Shown piece after piece: positions 11,020 to 22,152 of a stretch of DNA of 64,000 bases (positions within the stretch are counted from its first letter, which is position 1; each line of letters begins with the position of its first letter). The DNA is from Prionace glauca (Eukaryota; Chordata; Chondrichthyes; Carcharhiniformes; Carcharhinidae): assembly GCA_037974335.1 (NCBI GenBank), contig CM075760.1, positions 32,621,609 through 32,685,608 of the forward strand. The letters run 5' to 3'. The notes beneath the pieces are model-generated. The model saw only the letters and a list, made by a program, of their open reading frames with translations, made no database searches and was not told the origin of the DNA. A program made the translations under genes and the position numbers.

Positions 11020-11700
11020 GGTTCAATCCCCATGAAATTTGTAAAGACGGCCGACTCTCCCATCAAAATCTTACAGGACAGGAGTAACATGGGGTTCGCT
11101 GCAGAATGCAAAGTCCCCTCTGTACTGGCAAATTAATAACTCCTAAATCAGGAATAGCATGAGTGAGATGCAAAGAGAATCTCCCTCTAAACTATCCAAT
11201 TCAAACGTTCTTACAACATTATACTGTCTATAAACAGAGTGAAACTCCGTCTATAAATCTGTTCAAACAAAATTAAGGCAGAAAGAGCATGGACACTCTT
11301 CTATGTAAAATCTCTCCTGCACTCTTCCTTCAGAGATCCAGGAGGCAGGTTTAAATTAGTGTTAGGTATAGGAGAAAGAGCCGTCCACACAGTTCCACAA
11401 AACACACCCAGGCTAGGTACAGCAGAGATTCAATACGGATTAAATCTTCCCTGACAAAGATATATCAACCATTCATAAACCAGGAACAATGAGTTCAGAC
11501 GCAGAGTAAATATTCCTCTATTCTGTCCAGTCAAATACTCCAAGGACAGGGACAACACCGGCTAAATATAGGGAAAGATTCCACATTGAATCCTTATCAC
11601 CAGGTGGAACCGAGGTTAGGTGCAGAAGAAAATGTTTCAAGCATTTCAAGATCATTGATTTCTCAAGAGATCTTTTAGAGTAAATCTCAGTCATGGATTC
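11020..11700. repeat. Old, diverged satellite-like array (unit about 65-70 bp)
   Basis: Repeating words such as 'gtcaaatactcc', 'aggacagggacaacac', 'ggctaaatatag' and 'aaagattcc' recur in order with many substitutions. The pattern resembles a tandem repeat common in shark genomes. No coding potential. Confidence 0.55.
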
Positions 11701-11774
11701 CAATTTATTGAATTATATTCTTTTAGAAACCTGTACCTGTGGCTGAGAGAATACATTGGGCAAACATTGATTTT

Positions 11775-11848
11775 ATCGAGCCCGGGGCAGGCTCGAGGGA
11801 CTAGATGGCCTACTCCTGCTCCTATTTCTTACGTTCTTATGTTCTTTT
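11775..11848 (+). mobile_element. CR1-like LINE, 3' UTR scrap
   Basis: Only the last 70 or so bases of the main LINE family: 'ggggcaggctcgaggg', 'ctagatggcctactcctgct' and a 'cttacgttcttatgttctt' tail. Confidence 0.8.
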
Positions 11849-12590
11849 GCTGTGGAGTGAAGACGATGAACCATCGTGGAGAGACAAGACGCAGAACCAG
11901 ACAGGAGAAAGACAGAGAAAGAGATGAAACACAGGAGATGTTCTGTGTTTTCTGTGTCATTACATTTCGGGATCAGAGGGATTATTTCCTAATTCTGAAC
12001 ATAGATATCATCATGATATTTTTCCTCACATAACTGATGAATAAATAATGTTGAAAAACAATCATTACTGAAATCCGTTGATTGATTTGCATGGTTCTCT
12101 CTATTTCTGTGTTGTGTTGGTGGGGAAATATTTGTTGTGTTTTTGTCAGTCAACAATCTCATTTGGAATTACTATTCTTGTATTTATTTACATAAATACC
12201 TCACTGTTTACAATGAAATGTTCATGACAGAAAAACCAGATAAACCGTCACTTATTGATCAGTTTCAACTCAAAATAGCGATTTATTTTAAGAATTTTAA
12301 CAGTTGAATAAAACTGAATAAAATAACATATGAATAGAACTTTTTGAACATTCATAACTCCGGCTGTACTTAACTACAATAAAATAAGACATTTCATTTC
12401 AGAATTAGTTCTGAAAGTTCTGATGTCACAATTAATAAAGTATCTGTGAACAGGCAGATATTCCACTGAATGTTAATCTGATTGAGGATTTAATCTGTTT
12501 AAACTCGACAAGTTAAATAAAAAAACAGATCTGATGTCTGAAATATTCTTTCACAAATAGTGATCACACTCACACGAGGGAAGAATACAA
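11849..12590. other. No recognised feature
   Basis: AT-rich sequence after the LINE scrap. The short open frame crossing 11,767-12,033 begins in the LINE tail and has no domain. Nothing else seen. Confidence 0.45.
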
Positions 12591-12619
12591 AATGTGGTTA
12601 TCACGAAGAGATACAATTG

Positions 12620-13105
12620 TTTTTGCTCCCTCACAGGCGACAGGGAAGCGGGTTCGATTCTAACATTGGGTGACTGTGTGTGGTTTTCACATTCTATCCA
12701 TATCCATGTGAGTTTCCTCCGAGTGCTCCAGTTTCCTTCCACAGTCCCAGGATGTGCAGGTTAGGTGGATTGGCTGTGATAAATTGCCCCTTAGCGCCCA
12801 ATGATGTGCAAATTAGAATCATAGAATCCCTACAGTGCAGAAGTAGAGCATTTGGTTCATCAAGTCTGCTATCCGGCAGAGCATCCTTCCCAGGCCCAAT
12901 GTAAATTGTCTATGCTAAATTTCCTGTTAGTGTCCAATAATGTGTAGGTTCGGGGGATTAGCCTGTGAATATGTGTGGTTGCCTGGATCGGATGAAAGCT
13001 TGCCTAGGTAGGATGCTGTGCTGGAGAACCCGCTGCAGAGTTATTGGACCGAATGACCATGTTGAACTGTAGGGATTCTATGATTTTATGCTTCTATGAT
13101 CAAGC
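12620..13105 (+). mobile_element. tRNA-derived shark SINE with nested rearrangement
   Basis: Starts with a B-box-like 'gcgggttcgattctaac' and runs through 'gagtttcctccgagtgctcc', 'cacagtcccaggatgtgcag' and 'aaattgccccttagcgccc' to an end with 'tgtagggattctatga'. An inverted piece ('tagaatccctacagtgcag') is nested at about 12,812-12,905, after which the body resumes. Confidence 0.7.
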
Positions 13106-13444
13106 AGAGCAGTGATTATATTCACATTAATCTCAGCGATTCCAAAGTAATACAAATTATGGGGAACTTGAATGTATAGTACATTTTACCCGACCTCATG
13201 TCGCCCCAAAGTTCTTAAAACTCACTGAGGTACCTTTGCTGAATTTAGTCACTGTTCCCTTGTTGTAACTAACCAGGTAAGTTGCGTACCACAAACTCCC
13301 ACAAACCCGGATGTAATAAATGGCCAACAAATTTGTGATTTTATTTGACAAATGAGGATTTGGGTCGGATATTGGACAGAACAGACTTGCTGTTCATAAT
13401 TATATCAAGAGATTTTACATCCTGGCATTGATGTTAAATACGAA
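13106..13444. other. No recognised feature
   Basis: Low-complexity AT-rich sequence between two repeats. No gene or RNA recognised. Confidence 0.45.
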
Positions 13445-13545
13445 TCTGGTTCTCTCTCTCTCTGATGATACCCATTGAGATGCTGAGTAGCACTGTTGCT
13501 GTTTTAGTTTTAGATTTCCGGAATCTGCAGCAATTTGCACTGATT
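13445..13545 (+). mobile_element. Short dispersed repeat ('gactcgaaacgtt' family)
   Basis: Diverged copy recognised by 'tgagatgctgagtag' and 'gatttccggaatctgcagca'. Confidence 0.5.
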
Positions 13546-13759
13546 TTATTGAATCTCTGGATGCGAGCGTCACTGACAAAGCTAACATTAATTGGTGATC
13601 GTGAACCATCTTGCTGAAACCTGCCCTCTGGATGGGTGACTTTCCACTGCAGGTTTAATATAACTGGGTGGATTTCTCGGATATTTCAGTGGTGGTGAAG
13701 GGTTATTTTCATCACATGGAACTGGAGTCTGTATAGGACAGACAGGAGAAAGATAGGAA

Positions 13760-14205
13760 TACTCGGTTTATAGTTATTTGCAAAGAGAAAATGTTGTTTG
13801 AAGTATAAAAACAATTCTGTAGATTCTGGAATTCAAACCCAAAGAGAAAATGCTGTAAAATCTCAGCAGGCCTGGCAATATTTGTAAGGAGAGGGAACAG
13901 CTGATGTTTCGAATCCAGATGTCCTGAGACTGTCCAACATTTTCTCTTTACGTTGTTTTAAGCGTCTTTGGGTGGAATAAATTGATTCTGAATCTCTGGG
14001 GCGGAGGAATTGTGGTCCAAGATTATCACACTGAAGGACAGACTATAAACACTATCAGGGACGGGTCGGACCCAGACCATCCAGTTGCTGACCATATTGA
14101 ACACTTTGTCTTTACAGCTCAGTCTCAGGGAGCCTCAGGGATGCCCGGTTTCTGCCTCTGGATGAGTCAACACAACCTCCGATTCGACACTTTAAAAAAA
14201 AACTA
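13760..14205 (-). pseudogene. Ig VH pseudogene, interrupted and truncated
   Basis: The minus strand matches the intact VH at 5545-5849: 'SEVVLTHPEAETG' in framework 1, a Cys in 'LSCKD', and a Trp in 'NWMVWVRP'. It then reaches a framework 3 block near 13,942-13,980 ('aagcgtctttggg', compare 'aagtgtctttgg' in the intact V). A dispersed repeat (13,801-13,945) splits framework 3, leaving a duplicated 'gttgttt(g/t)aag' on both sides. Framework 3 ends soon after 13,770; no 'YYC', recombination signal, D or J was found downstream. Its intron remnant lies displaced at 14,507-14,600. It is a dead relic of a second cluster. Confidence 0.8.
13801..13945 (-). mobile_element. Dispersed repeat inserted in the VH pseudogene
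   Basis: Antisense copy of the 'gactcgaaacgtt' family ('agattctggaattcaaa', 'aaaatgctgtaaaatctcag', 'tgatgtttcgaatcc'). It is flanked by a short duplication of V framework 3 sequence, the mark of target-primed insertion. Confidence 0.65.
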
Positions 14206-14215
14206 TGAAAAGAAA

Positions 14216-14506
14216 ACACACCTCACCCCGGACACACTCTCTCACCTTTTTCCATCGGGGACTAGATAAAAAACAAAGTCTGAAGACACTACAAGCCGAC
14301 TCAGAAACAATTTCTTTACAGCTGCAATCAGATTTTTGAATGGATCTACCTCGCATTAAATTGATATTTTTCTAGACCCGAGCTATGACTGCAACATAAT
14401 ATTCTTCACTCTCTCCCTTCCTTCTCTATGCACGGTATGCTCCGTCTGTATAGTGCGCAAGACTGTGTACTAATGTGTGTGATAATAATAAATCAAATAA
14501 AATATA
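14216..14506 (+). mobile_element. LINE 3' end inserted in VH leader intron
   Basis: Contains 'ccatcggggactagat', 'agtctgaagacactac', 'cagatttttgaatgga' and 'atagtgcgcaaga' and ends in 'gataataataaatcaaat'. This resembles the 3' end of an L2-type shark LINE with a short A-rich tandem tail. It separates the VH relic from the remnant of its leader intron. Confidence 0.65.
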
Positions 14507-14600
14507 TCAAAAAACACCGAGGATTATTCCCAGTGAATTGATTGCTGGCACTGGAATATTCAACAGACAGACTAACACTGAGGCAGAAAGAGTGAGATCC
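14507..14600 (-). pseudogene. Leader-intron remnant of the VH pseudogene
   Basis: Matches the intact leader intron at about 5866-5955: 'aaaacacc(a/g)(a/g)ggatta', 'attgctg', 'ggaa(c/t)attc', 'agactaacactgag'. Leader exon sequence comparable to 5983-6028 was not recognised beyond it. Confidence 0.65.
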
Positions 14601-14904
14601 ATTGGAACGTCTCTGCGAGTCCAAAAGGTGAAATTATATTTGAGCCTCTGTTATAGAGAGAAAAACAATTTGATTGTAAATCGAGTCCCTTAATTCTGCA
14701 ACCCCTTCAGAAGAGAATAGACATAAAGAAGGTGACATGACGTTATCAGGGTAAAAACGCCAGTTTGATTTGCACATTGCAGCAACAATCTAATCCATTT
14801 GAAGAATTATTATCGGTTTAAGTAACTAATTGCTAGAATGATTTTATTTCAGGTGTGGGTAGCTGTCACTGTAATTTGGGACTGGATACAAAATGGAGGG
14901 AAGA

Positions 14905-15190
14905 AATGGCCTCATGTTATCACTCGGCAATGAATGCACAAACTTAACTAATGTTCTCAGGACCCGACTTCGAATCCCACCACCACAGATGGTGGGATTT
15001 AAATTCAGTAAAAAAAAAATTGTCTGGAAATAAGAATTCACTTACGGTCAAGATATCATTGTCGATTGTGTAAAAACCTACCTGCTTCACTAATGTATTT
15101 TAGAGAAGGGAATCTGCCGTCCTTACCTGGTCTGGCCTATGTGTGATCCAAGAGCCACAGCACTGTGATTGGCTCTCATTGCCTTCGGAC
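14905..15190 (+). mobile_element. tRNA-derived SINE, sense
   Basis: Head with 'gacttcgaatcccaccacca', a body with 'gatttaaattcag', then 'catcattgtcgattgtgta' and 'ttacctggtctggccta'. It is the sense counterpart of 7540-7860 and 16,825-17,095. Confidence 0.65.
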
Positions 15191-15223
15191 AAGAAGTAGG
15201 TAATAAATTCTGAACAGTCAAAG

Positions 15224-15540
15224 GTGCCCATGTCCATAGAATCATTACAGAGCAGAAGAAGGCCTTTTGGCCTATCAGGTCCAAACCCACAACATTCCCA
15301 CCTAAGTCTATCCCCATCACCCCACGTATATTCCCTGCAAATTCTCCTGACACGATTGGACAATTCATCATCGTGGATCAACCTAAGCGGCATATCCTTG
15401 AACAATGTGAGTAAATGAGCAGGCAATTGGAAAATATGCAGACTCCACACAGACAGACCCAAACCGGGAGTTGAACCCGGGTCCCTGGCGCTTTGAGGCA
15501 GAATCCCTAACATATATGCCACCGTGCCACCCACAAATTA
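15224..15540 (-). mobile_element. tRNA-derived shark SINE, antisense
   Basis: Reads on the minus strand from a tRNA-like head near 15,540 (B box visible as 'gagttgaacccgggtccctg' on the plus strand) to 'tagaatcattacagagcaga' at 15,237. Same family as 12,620-13,105 and 39,298-39,600. Confidence 0.75.
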
Positions 15541-16824
15541 ATTCAAAAAGGACAATCCTCATGTGATGCAATATTATACGTTAGATTTCCCCAACGGCTC
15601 CTTTATCCTGTGAAAATTAACACTGAAAGAAAACTGGTGGACTTATAATTAATTGAGCTGACAGGGAAACATGACATCGACATCAACCTTTGACAGAGAA
15701 TTTATAGAATCCGAACGGACACGGTGATCAGGAAAGCTCTTTGTCAACATCCAAATCATTGCTGCTCATTTTATTGGCCACCGGCTGTAGAACATTCACT
15801 GGTAGTGGGAACTCAGGATATTAGGACTTTGTGGCATATTGCACAATATCACAAAAATAAATGTTTTGTCTTCCACTAAACCAGGCCGTTTCTTCACTCA
15901 TTGGCAGCTATGAGAGCGACTGTTAAATAATCGAAATCAGATTATGCTGGACAACAGAACATGGTGCTGATCAGGGATTAGAGAGGTTGTCTTTTTAAAG
16001 AGGTGCAGAACGCTTAGAATATTCCAGGTATCTGCGCTTTTCAAGACAATTGTATGATTTTAATTTACTTATAATTATTTTCATTTTGGGGCCATTGCAC
16101 TGATCTCATTGGACTTTGGGGGTGGGGAGGTCAACATCTCTTTCTTCCACGTCATGAAGTTACTCACAAAGTAACTTTAATTGTTGGAAGGACATTTATT
16201 TGGAAGATAGACAAATGAAATAGCATCTGGCCAATTTACTCGTTCCCCATACTATTTAATCACAGTGCAGCCCTTTGAAATATTTGCTTGGAAGGAATAC
16301 CTTTTAAAAACCTTTCTTTATTATGGGAATCAAGCATTTATTGTATAACTGGATAAGTCCCATTTAATCCTTACATATTCGCGCTAATCTGTCCCACGCA
16401 GTATTTGGCAGCAGTCCAACCTGCTGCCAACTACCCCAAGATATTTACAGGAAGCATCTGACGGTGTTTGTTCAGTAAGTCAAAGATCTGTTTCCTCAGT
16501 ACTGAACAGTTGGCTGCAAGCCAACTTCAAACTCTTAGCATTGTCAATAGAGCCTATTTATAAACAAATCTGCCCAGCAACAACTCGAGGCAACGTAATT
16601 ATTATTTTTTAAAGCTGTGAACCTATATGAATGCTTCCCATTTCACTGGAAAAAAAGCTACCCAGATTCTCTGGCACCTTGTTAGTAACAATGATGATCT
16701 CTCCAACCCAACAATACATTGTGATGGATGGATAGAAATAAATACAGGCAAATTGTGAGAGTTGATTCAGAGAGGTGATTTTTCTTATACTGCATAAACA
16801 TGTAGGCTGGTGTTTTATTTCACT

Positions 16825-17095
16825 TTATTCTTCCACGGGACGTGGGGGTCCCTGGAAAGAACAACATTTGTTTCCTGTGCTTAATTCCTTTTCAGCTGAG
16901 TGGTGTGTTAGGGCATTCAGAAGGCATTGCCCAGTTATACATATGGCGGTCCATCTTGAGTTACACCCTGCTGAGACCAAGTAGGGATGGCAGATGTCCT
17001 TCACTGGGGAATCAGAGGGTTATCTCGTCGCTATCAGTATGAATCAAAATTTATTGATTGAATTCAAATTCCACCTGCTGCCATGGTCGGATTTA
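16825..17095 (-). mobile_element. tRNA-derived SINE, antisense
   Basis: Orthologous in position to 7540-7860 within the duplicated VH flank: 'cacgggacgtgggggtccct' at its left, 'attgaattcaaattccacct' at its right. Confidence 0.65.
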
Positions 17096-17100
17096 ATCTC

Positions 17101-17129
17101 AATTTAATTTAATTTAATTTAATTTAATT
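17101..17129. repeat. (AATTT)n microsatellite
   Basis: Almost six perfect AATTT units at the junction between a SINE and a LINE. Confidence 0.9.
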
Positions 17130-17130
17130 C

Positions 17131-17606
17131 CAGAGATTCACCACACTTTGAGTGAAGAAGTTCCTCCTCAACTCCATTCTAAACCCCCTTATCTTGAGGC
17201 TGTGCCCTCTAGTCCTTTCTGAGCGGAAAGAATCTCTCTACCTCTACCCTATCCATCCCCTTCATTATCTTATACGTCTCTGTAAGATCCCCCCTCATCC
17301 TTCTAAACTCCAACGAGTACAAACCCAGTCTATTCAGCCTCTCTTCATAGTCCAACCCCCTCATCTCTGGTATCAGCCTAGTGAACCTCCTCTGCACTCC
17401 CTCCAAGGCCAAAATATCCTTGCGCAGGTGCGGCGACCAAAACTGCACACAGTACTCCAGCTGTGGCCTCACCAGTACCCTATACAATTGCAGCAAGACC
17501 CCCCTTCTTTTATATTCTATCCCCCTCGCTATGAAGGCCAACATCCCATTTGCCTTCCTGACCACCTGCTGCACCTGCAGACTGGTCCCTCTGCTCCGTA
17601 GCATGC
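17131..17606 (-). mobile_element. CR1-like LINE fragment, antisense
   Basis: C-terminal RT region on the minus strand: 'LQVQQVVRKANGMLAF', 'VLVRPQLEYCVQFW', 'SLEFRRMRGDLTETYKIMKG'. It lacks the 3' UTR and the 'ttcttatg' tail, so it is bounded on both sides by breaks and not by a normal 3' end. Confidence 0.85.
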
Positions 17607-17984
17607 TGCAGCTTTTCGCCCTTTAAATAGTAATGCCTCCTACTATTATTTATTTTTGAGAATTTATTTATTTTTTATTCATTTACTTTTGTGAATTTTT
17701 CCTATTTATTTTTGTGAATGGAGAATTATTGGTAATATTGGCGTCAGGCGATGACCACCTCCAAAAAGGGGGAATCTGACCGTTGCCCCTTGTCACTCAA
17801 TGATATTGCAACACTGAATCAATAATTATCAACATCTTCGAGGTTACCATTGGCTAATCGCTATGTTAGCTGGGTATATACATGCTCCAGCTGGAATATC
17901 AACTCAGCCTGCTGTGAGTAACCCACCCCCTAACTCCCCAAATCTGTGCACCACCTGCACGACACATATTAGGGGAAAAAATGG
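17607..17984. other. No recognised feature
   Basis: AT-rich stretch with 'atttatttttgtgaat' repeats at 17,640-17,720. No gene recognised. Confidence 0.45.
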
Positions 17985-18185
17985 TTCTCTCCACTTACTT
18001 GAATAGGTACAGCTCAAACAGCATTCAAAAATCTTCATCCCATTCAGGCCAAAGCAGCCGGCTTGACGGGTATAGCATTTGCAAATGCTCACTCCCTCCA
18101 CCACACAGAGCATCATTATGTACCATCTACAAGTTTCACTTCCGAACCTTACCAAGGCTCCTTAGGCAGCCACACGGTGGATTGC
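17985..18185 (+). mobile_element. LINE fragment (second family), ORF2 C-terminal part
   Basis: Degenerate coding text with 'tgtaccatctacaagttt' and 'accaaggctccttaggcagc' typical of the end of ORF2 in the family of 22,430-23,460. It is open in frame with the LINE that follows, giving a long chimeric open frame (17,981-19,000) that is an accident of juxtaposition. Confidence 0.6.
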
Positions 18186-18189
18186 TATT

Positions 18190-18966
18190 TGCAAGGACAG
18201 GGGTAACAGTTACCAGGAAATATCACCTAGAGGATTGGTTGTCAAATAGGAGGCAGAGAGTGGGGGTCAATGGAAGCTATTCGGATTGGCGGTTGGTGAC
18301 TAATGGGGTGCCCCAGGGGTCGGTGCTGGGGCCTCAGCTATTTACCATTTATATAGATGATCTGAAGGAGGGAACCGAGTGCAGGGTGTCGAAATTTGCT
18401 GATGACACCAAGATTGGGGGAAAGGCAAATTGTGAGGAGGGTGTGGAGAGTCTGCACAAGGTTCTAGATAGGCTGGGCGAATGGGCCAGGAAATGGCAAA
18501 TGGAATTTAATGTTGGCAAGTGTGAGGTGGTCCACTTTGGTAGGAGGAATGGTAGGAAGGACTATTACTTACGTGGCGAAAAACTGCAGCAGGCGACGGT
18601 GCAGAGGGACCTCGGGGTCCTTGTGCATGAGTCGCAAAAACCCAGCTTGCAGGTGCAGCAGGTGGTCAGGAAGGCGAATGGGATGCTGGCCTTCATAGCG
18701 AGGGGGATTGAATATAAAAGTAGGGAGGTCCTGCTGCAGCTGTATAGGGCATTGGTGAGGCCGCAACTGGAGTACTGTGTGCAGTTTTGGGCGCCGCACC
18801 TGCGCAAGGATATTTTCGCCCTGGAGGGAGTGCAGAGGAGGTTTACTAGGCTGATACCGGAGTTGAGGGGATTGAGCTATGAGGAGAGGCTGAATAAACT
18901 AGGCTTGTACTCGTTAGAGTTTAGAAGAATGAGGGGAGATCTCATTGAGACGTATAAGATGATTTC
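18190..18966 (+). mobile_element. CR1-like LINE fragment, RT domain part
   Basis: Open reading through 'NRRQRVGVNGSYSDW', 'TNGVPQGSVLGPQLF', the catalytic-motif region 'VSKFADDTKIGG' and 'LGEWARKWQMEFNVGKCEV' to 'RMRGDLIETYKM', where it breaks off without a 3' UTR. The frame is intact over about 770 bp, so it is a fairly young copy. It ends against an antisense LINE of another family. Confidence 0.9.
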
Positions 18967-20360
18967 TATACTCTTAATAGGTCTACCCTTTATAATGTAA
19001 CTCCCCTCTACATTATTCCTTCCAAAATGCATCATCTCGCATTTATCAGGATTAAAATTCATCTGCCATTTATCTGCCCAATATACCAGCCTATCTATAC
19101 CCTGCTGTATTGCCAGACACTGTTCTTCACTGCCCGCCAATCCTGCCATCTTTGTGTCATCTGCAAATTTGCTGATCACACCATGTACGCCCTCTTCCAA
19201 GTCATTTATATATATTTACGAATAGAAGAGGTCCCAGTACTGAGCCCTGCAGCACACCACTGGTGACAGACCTCCAGCTAGAAAAGGGCCCTTCCACTAC
19301 TACTCTCTGTCTCCTGTTAACTATCCAGTTTTCAATCCATCTAGATACTTGTCCCTGAGTCCCATGAGCCTTAACCTTTTCAACCAACCTACCATGAGGG
19401 ACTTTGTCAAACGCCTTACTGAAATCCATATAGACGACATCAACGGCTTGTCTTTCGTCAACGTTTTTGTCACCTCCTCAAAAAATTGTACCAGATTCGT
19501 AAGGCAAGACCTCCCCTTAACAAAGCCATGCTCCATATCCCTAATCAGATCGCAACGCTCATCCTATCCCTAAGATTTTTTTCCAACAACTTACCTACCA
19601 CTGATGTCAAACTCACTGGCCTATAATTGCCAGGGTTATCCCGACTGCCATTTTTAAACAACGGTACCACATTAGCTACCCTCCAGTCCTCTGGGACCTC
19701 ACCTGTGTCCAAAGAAGAGACAAAAATTTGTGTCAGAGGCCCAACAATTTCATCTCTCACCTCCCTAAGCAGCCTGGGATAAATGCCATCAGGCCCCGGA
19801 GCTTTACCAGTTCTTATGCTACCTAAAAACCCTAACACTTCCTCCCTCGGAATGGATATTTCCTTCAACTGGTCTACAGCTCCCTCCAAGACATTATAAG
19901 ACACCAAACCCCTCTCCTTCGTGAATACCGACGCAAAGTATTCATTCAGGATCTCCCCATTCCCTCAAACTCTATGCACAGTTCCCCTCTTTTGTCCCTC
20001 AGAGGACCGATTTTCCCTCTAACCACACTTTGATCCAATGTAAAAGTAAAATGCCTTTGGATTTTCCTTAATCCTTTCCGTCAAAGTCATTTCACGCCCC
20101 CTTTTCACACTTCTAACTCCCCGTTTGAGCTCCCTCCTACTCTCTCTATATTCCTCCAGTGCTCTCTCCGTTCCCAGTTGCTTAGACCTAACATACGCCT
20201 CTCTCTTCTTCCTGACCAAGTCCTCAATATCCCCTGTAATCCATAGCTCTCTAATCCTACCTTTTCCATCCTTCCTCTTAACCGGCACATGTCTTTCCTG
20301 CAACCTTTTCAGTTTTCCCTTGAAAGCCTCCCACTTGCCGACCGTGGACATGTGTTTACT
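18967..20360 (-). mobile_element. CR1-like LINE, different family, antisense, decayed
   Basis: On the minus strand: spacer region 'DIEDLVRKKREAYVRSKQ' (right end), then 'TGKAPGPDGIYPRLL', 'GNYRPVSLTSVVGKLLEK', 'FSKAFDKVPHGRLVEKV', 'GSVLGPLLF', 'ISKFADDTKMAG' and 'WADKWQMNFNPDKCEMMHFG'. The endonuclease and 3' end are missing. The frame is broken into at least four open pieces. Confidence 0.85.
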
Positions 20361-20764
20361 GTGATTCCACGTTTTCTATTGGAAATGGAAGGATGCCGGC
20401 TTTAATTGTGATGTTGATTTGTAAACTATATGAAATTTATCAGACAACACACAAAGACGCACACACATATATTCTGTCATTCTCATTCTTTCCCACAAAT
20501 TGTTTCCCTTTCACACACTCACACACGTACACACACACATTTTCTTTCAAGTTAAAACTACATCTTGGCTTCCTGGGAGTCTTCAGAGACACAACTAAAT
20601 TTCAAATGGAATGAGGAACATTTTCCCTAACGCCATGTTTGTTGAGCTTGACATTAAAGGTCCCGTGGTCTCCAACAGCTCCCTGGGCAACATCCCTCCT
20701 TTTAACCAAAATCAACAAAAATACATTCCCATGGATTGAGCCATTTTCACCTGATGCTGCCCTG
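20361..20764. other. Unrecognised sequence with a CA-rich patch
   Basis: A CA-rich stretch (about 20,440-20,545) is the only notable feature. The open frames here have low complexity. Confidence 0.4.
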
Positions 20765-21600
20765 GCAACATCGGGACATAGCCACAGGAGTAGGCCACTC
20801 AGCCCCTCGAACTGTCCCCACCATTTAATAAGATCATGGCTGATCTGTGGCTGAATCCATTTTGGCTTCGCTCAGTCCATATCTCTTGAGACACCTGTTC
20901 AATTAAAGAAGACCTCAGACTTATATGTAACAATTGTACCAGCTCCCACCGGCAATTGCCAAAGAGAGTTACAATCATTCACCTCTCTGGACTTGTACTA
21001 ATGTTTTCTATCAACTCTCCTGAAAGGCCTTTCCCTATTTTTTTCAACGATGGCCTTTTAACCTCGAACCTTCAATTAATTGAAACAATCCTTCCCTGTA
21101 CGTATTTCATTGGTTTCTACCAGAACAGCCCTCAACCTTCTGAATTCGAGAGAAAAATGTCTAAATTCGTCTGATCTCTCCTTGCAACTTGCGTTGAACT
21201 CCGTCCAGAGTTAACATTTTTCCAAAGATATGTTGCCCATACTTGCTCACAGTGCTCTAATTGGGATGGAACAAGGATTGTGCACAATTGGACACAACAT
21301 CTGCCCCCGTATCCCCCAGTCCTTTGGATATGGAGGGAGGCATTCCATTGGTCTTAATGATTATTTTCTGCAGCAGATCGTAACATTTTAAGAAACTATG
21401 TGCCGAACCCCAAATCCTATTTGGCATCCACTAAATTTAGCGTTGTCCCTTCTAAAAATTATATCTTGACCTATCATTTGGATATTTGACTCTTTGTCCC
21501 ATTATCTAAGCCCTTAATGAATATTGTAAATAATTGAGGCCCCAGACAGATTCCTGCCGTACACCACTTCATCTGCAAAATTCAGCAACGGACATGTACA
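20765..21600 (-). mobile_element. Old CR1-like LINE, antisense
   Basis: Begins at its 3' end with 'ggagtaggccactcagcccc' and 'aagatcatggctgatctgtg' and continues through heavily mutated C-terminal RT sequence ('cacagtgctctaattggg', 'gaggcattccattggtctta') to about 21,600. No open frame of note remains. Confidence 0.65.
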
Positions 21601-21782
21601 ATTCATTGCACCATAAATTTTGGCACCTTGCAGAAGGGGATGTGATATTACATTAATGAGTGTGAATTCTTGTTACATTGATACCATAGATCATACCTGA
21701 CAATGATATTTTCGCACTAACTGTAATTATAAAGTTTTGCCAGCAGATGGAAATAAATCTTGGTGGGTTACATTACATGAAG

Positions 21783-22152
21783 CATAAGAACATAAGAACA
21801 TAAGAAATAGGAGCAGGAGTAGGCCATCTGGCCCTTCGAGCCTGCCCCGCCATTCAATAAGATCATGGCTGATCTATCGTGACTCAGCTCCACCTTCCCG
21901 CCCTCTCCCCATAACCCTTAATCCCCTCTCTTATCAAAAACCCATCAACCCGTTTCTTAAAAATATTTAGCGAGGCAGCCTCCACCACTTCAACGGGCAG
22001 AGAATTCCAGAGATTCACCACCCTTTGAGTGAAGAAGTTCCAACTCAACTCTGTTCTAAACCGCCTCCCCTTTACCTTGAGGCAGTGCCCCCTAGTCCTA
22101 CTGTCTTTTTTGAGCGGGAAGAGTCTCTCCACCTCTATCCTATCCATCACTG
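21783..22152 (-). mobile_element. CR1-like LINE, 5'-truncated 3' end, antisense
   Basis: Starts (plus strand) with the tail 'cataagaacataagaacata'. It covers the 3' UTR and the final ORF codons read on the minus strand ('RVVNLWNSLPVEVVEAASLN', 'GYGERAGRWS') and is cut near 22,152. Confidence 0.9.

Larger units (their letters stand above)
14840..16820 (-). repeat. VH 5' flank, second copy of a duplicated segment
   Basis: Alignable to 6540-7535 in the same orientation, with two SINE insertions (about 14,905-15,190 and 15,224-15,540) that the first copy lacks. It lies beside the VH pseudogene just as the first copy lies beside the intact VH. The duplicated unit therefore covered V plus at least 2 kb of flank. 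Confidence 0.7.

Noticed and set aside
8895-13700. D, J or constant exons of the second Ig cluster
   Set aside because: No WGxG J motif, heptamer-nonamer pair or Ig constant-domain pattern was found between the VH relic and the first cluster.
13982-14269. Plus-strand open frame of 95 codons
   Set aside because: It is antisense to the VH pseudogene.
17981-19000. A 339-codon open frame as a host gene
   Set aside because: Its content is LINE reverse transcriptase fused to a piece of another LINE; the ends are LINE breakpoints.
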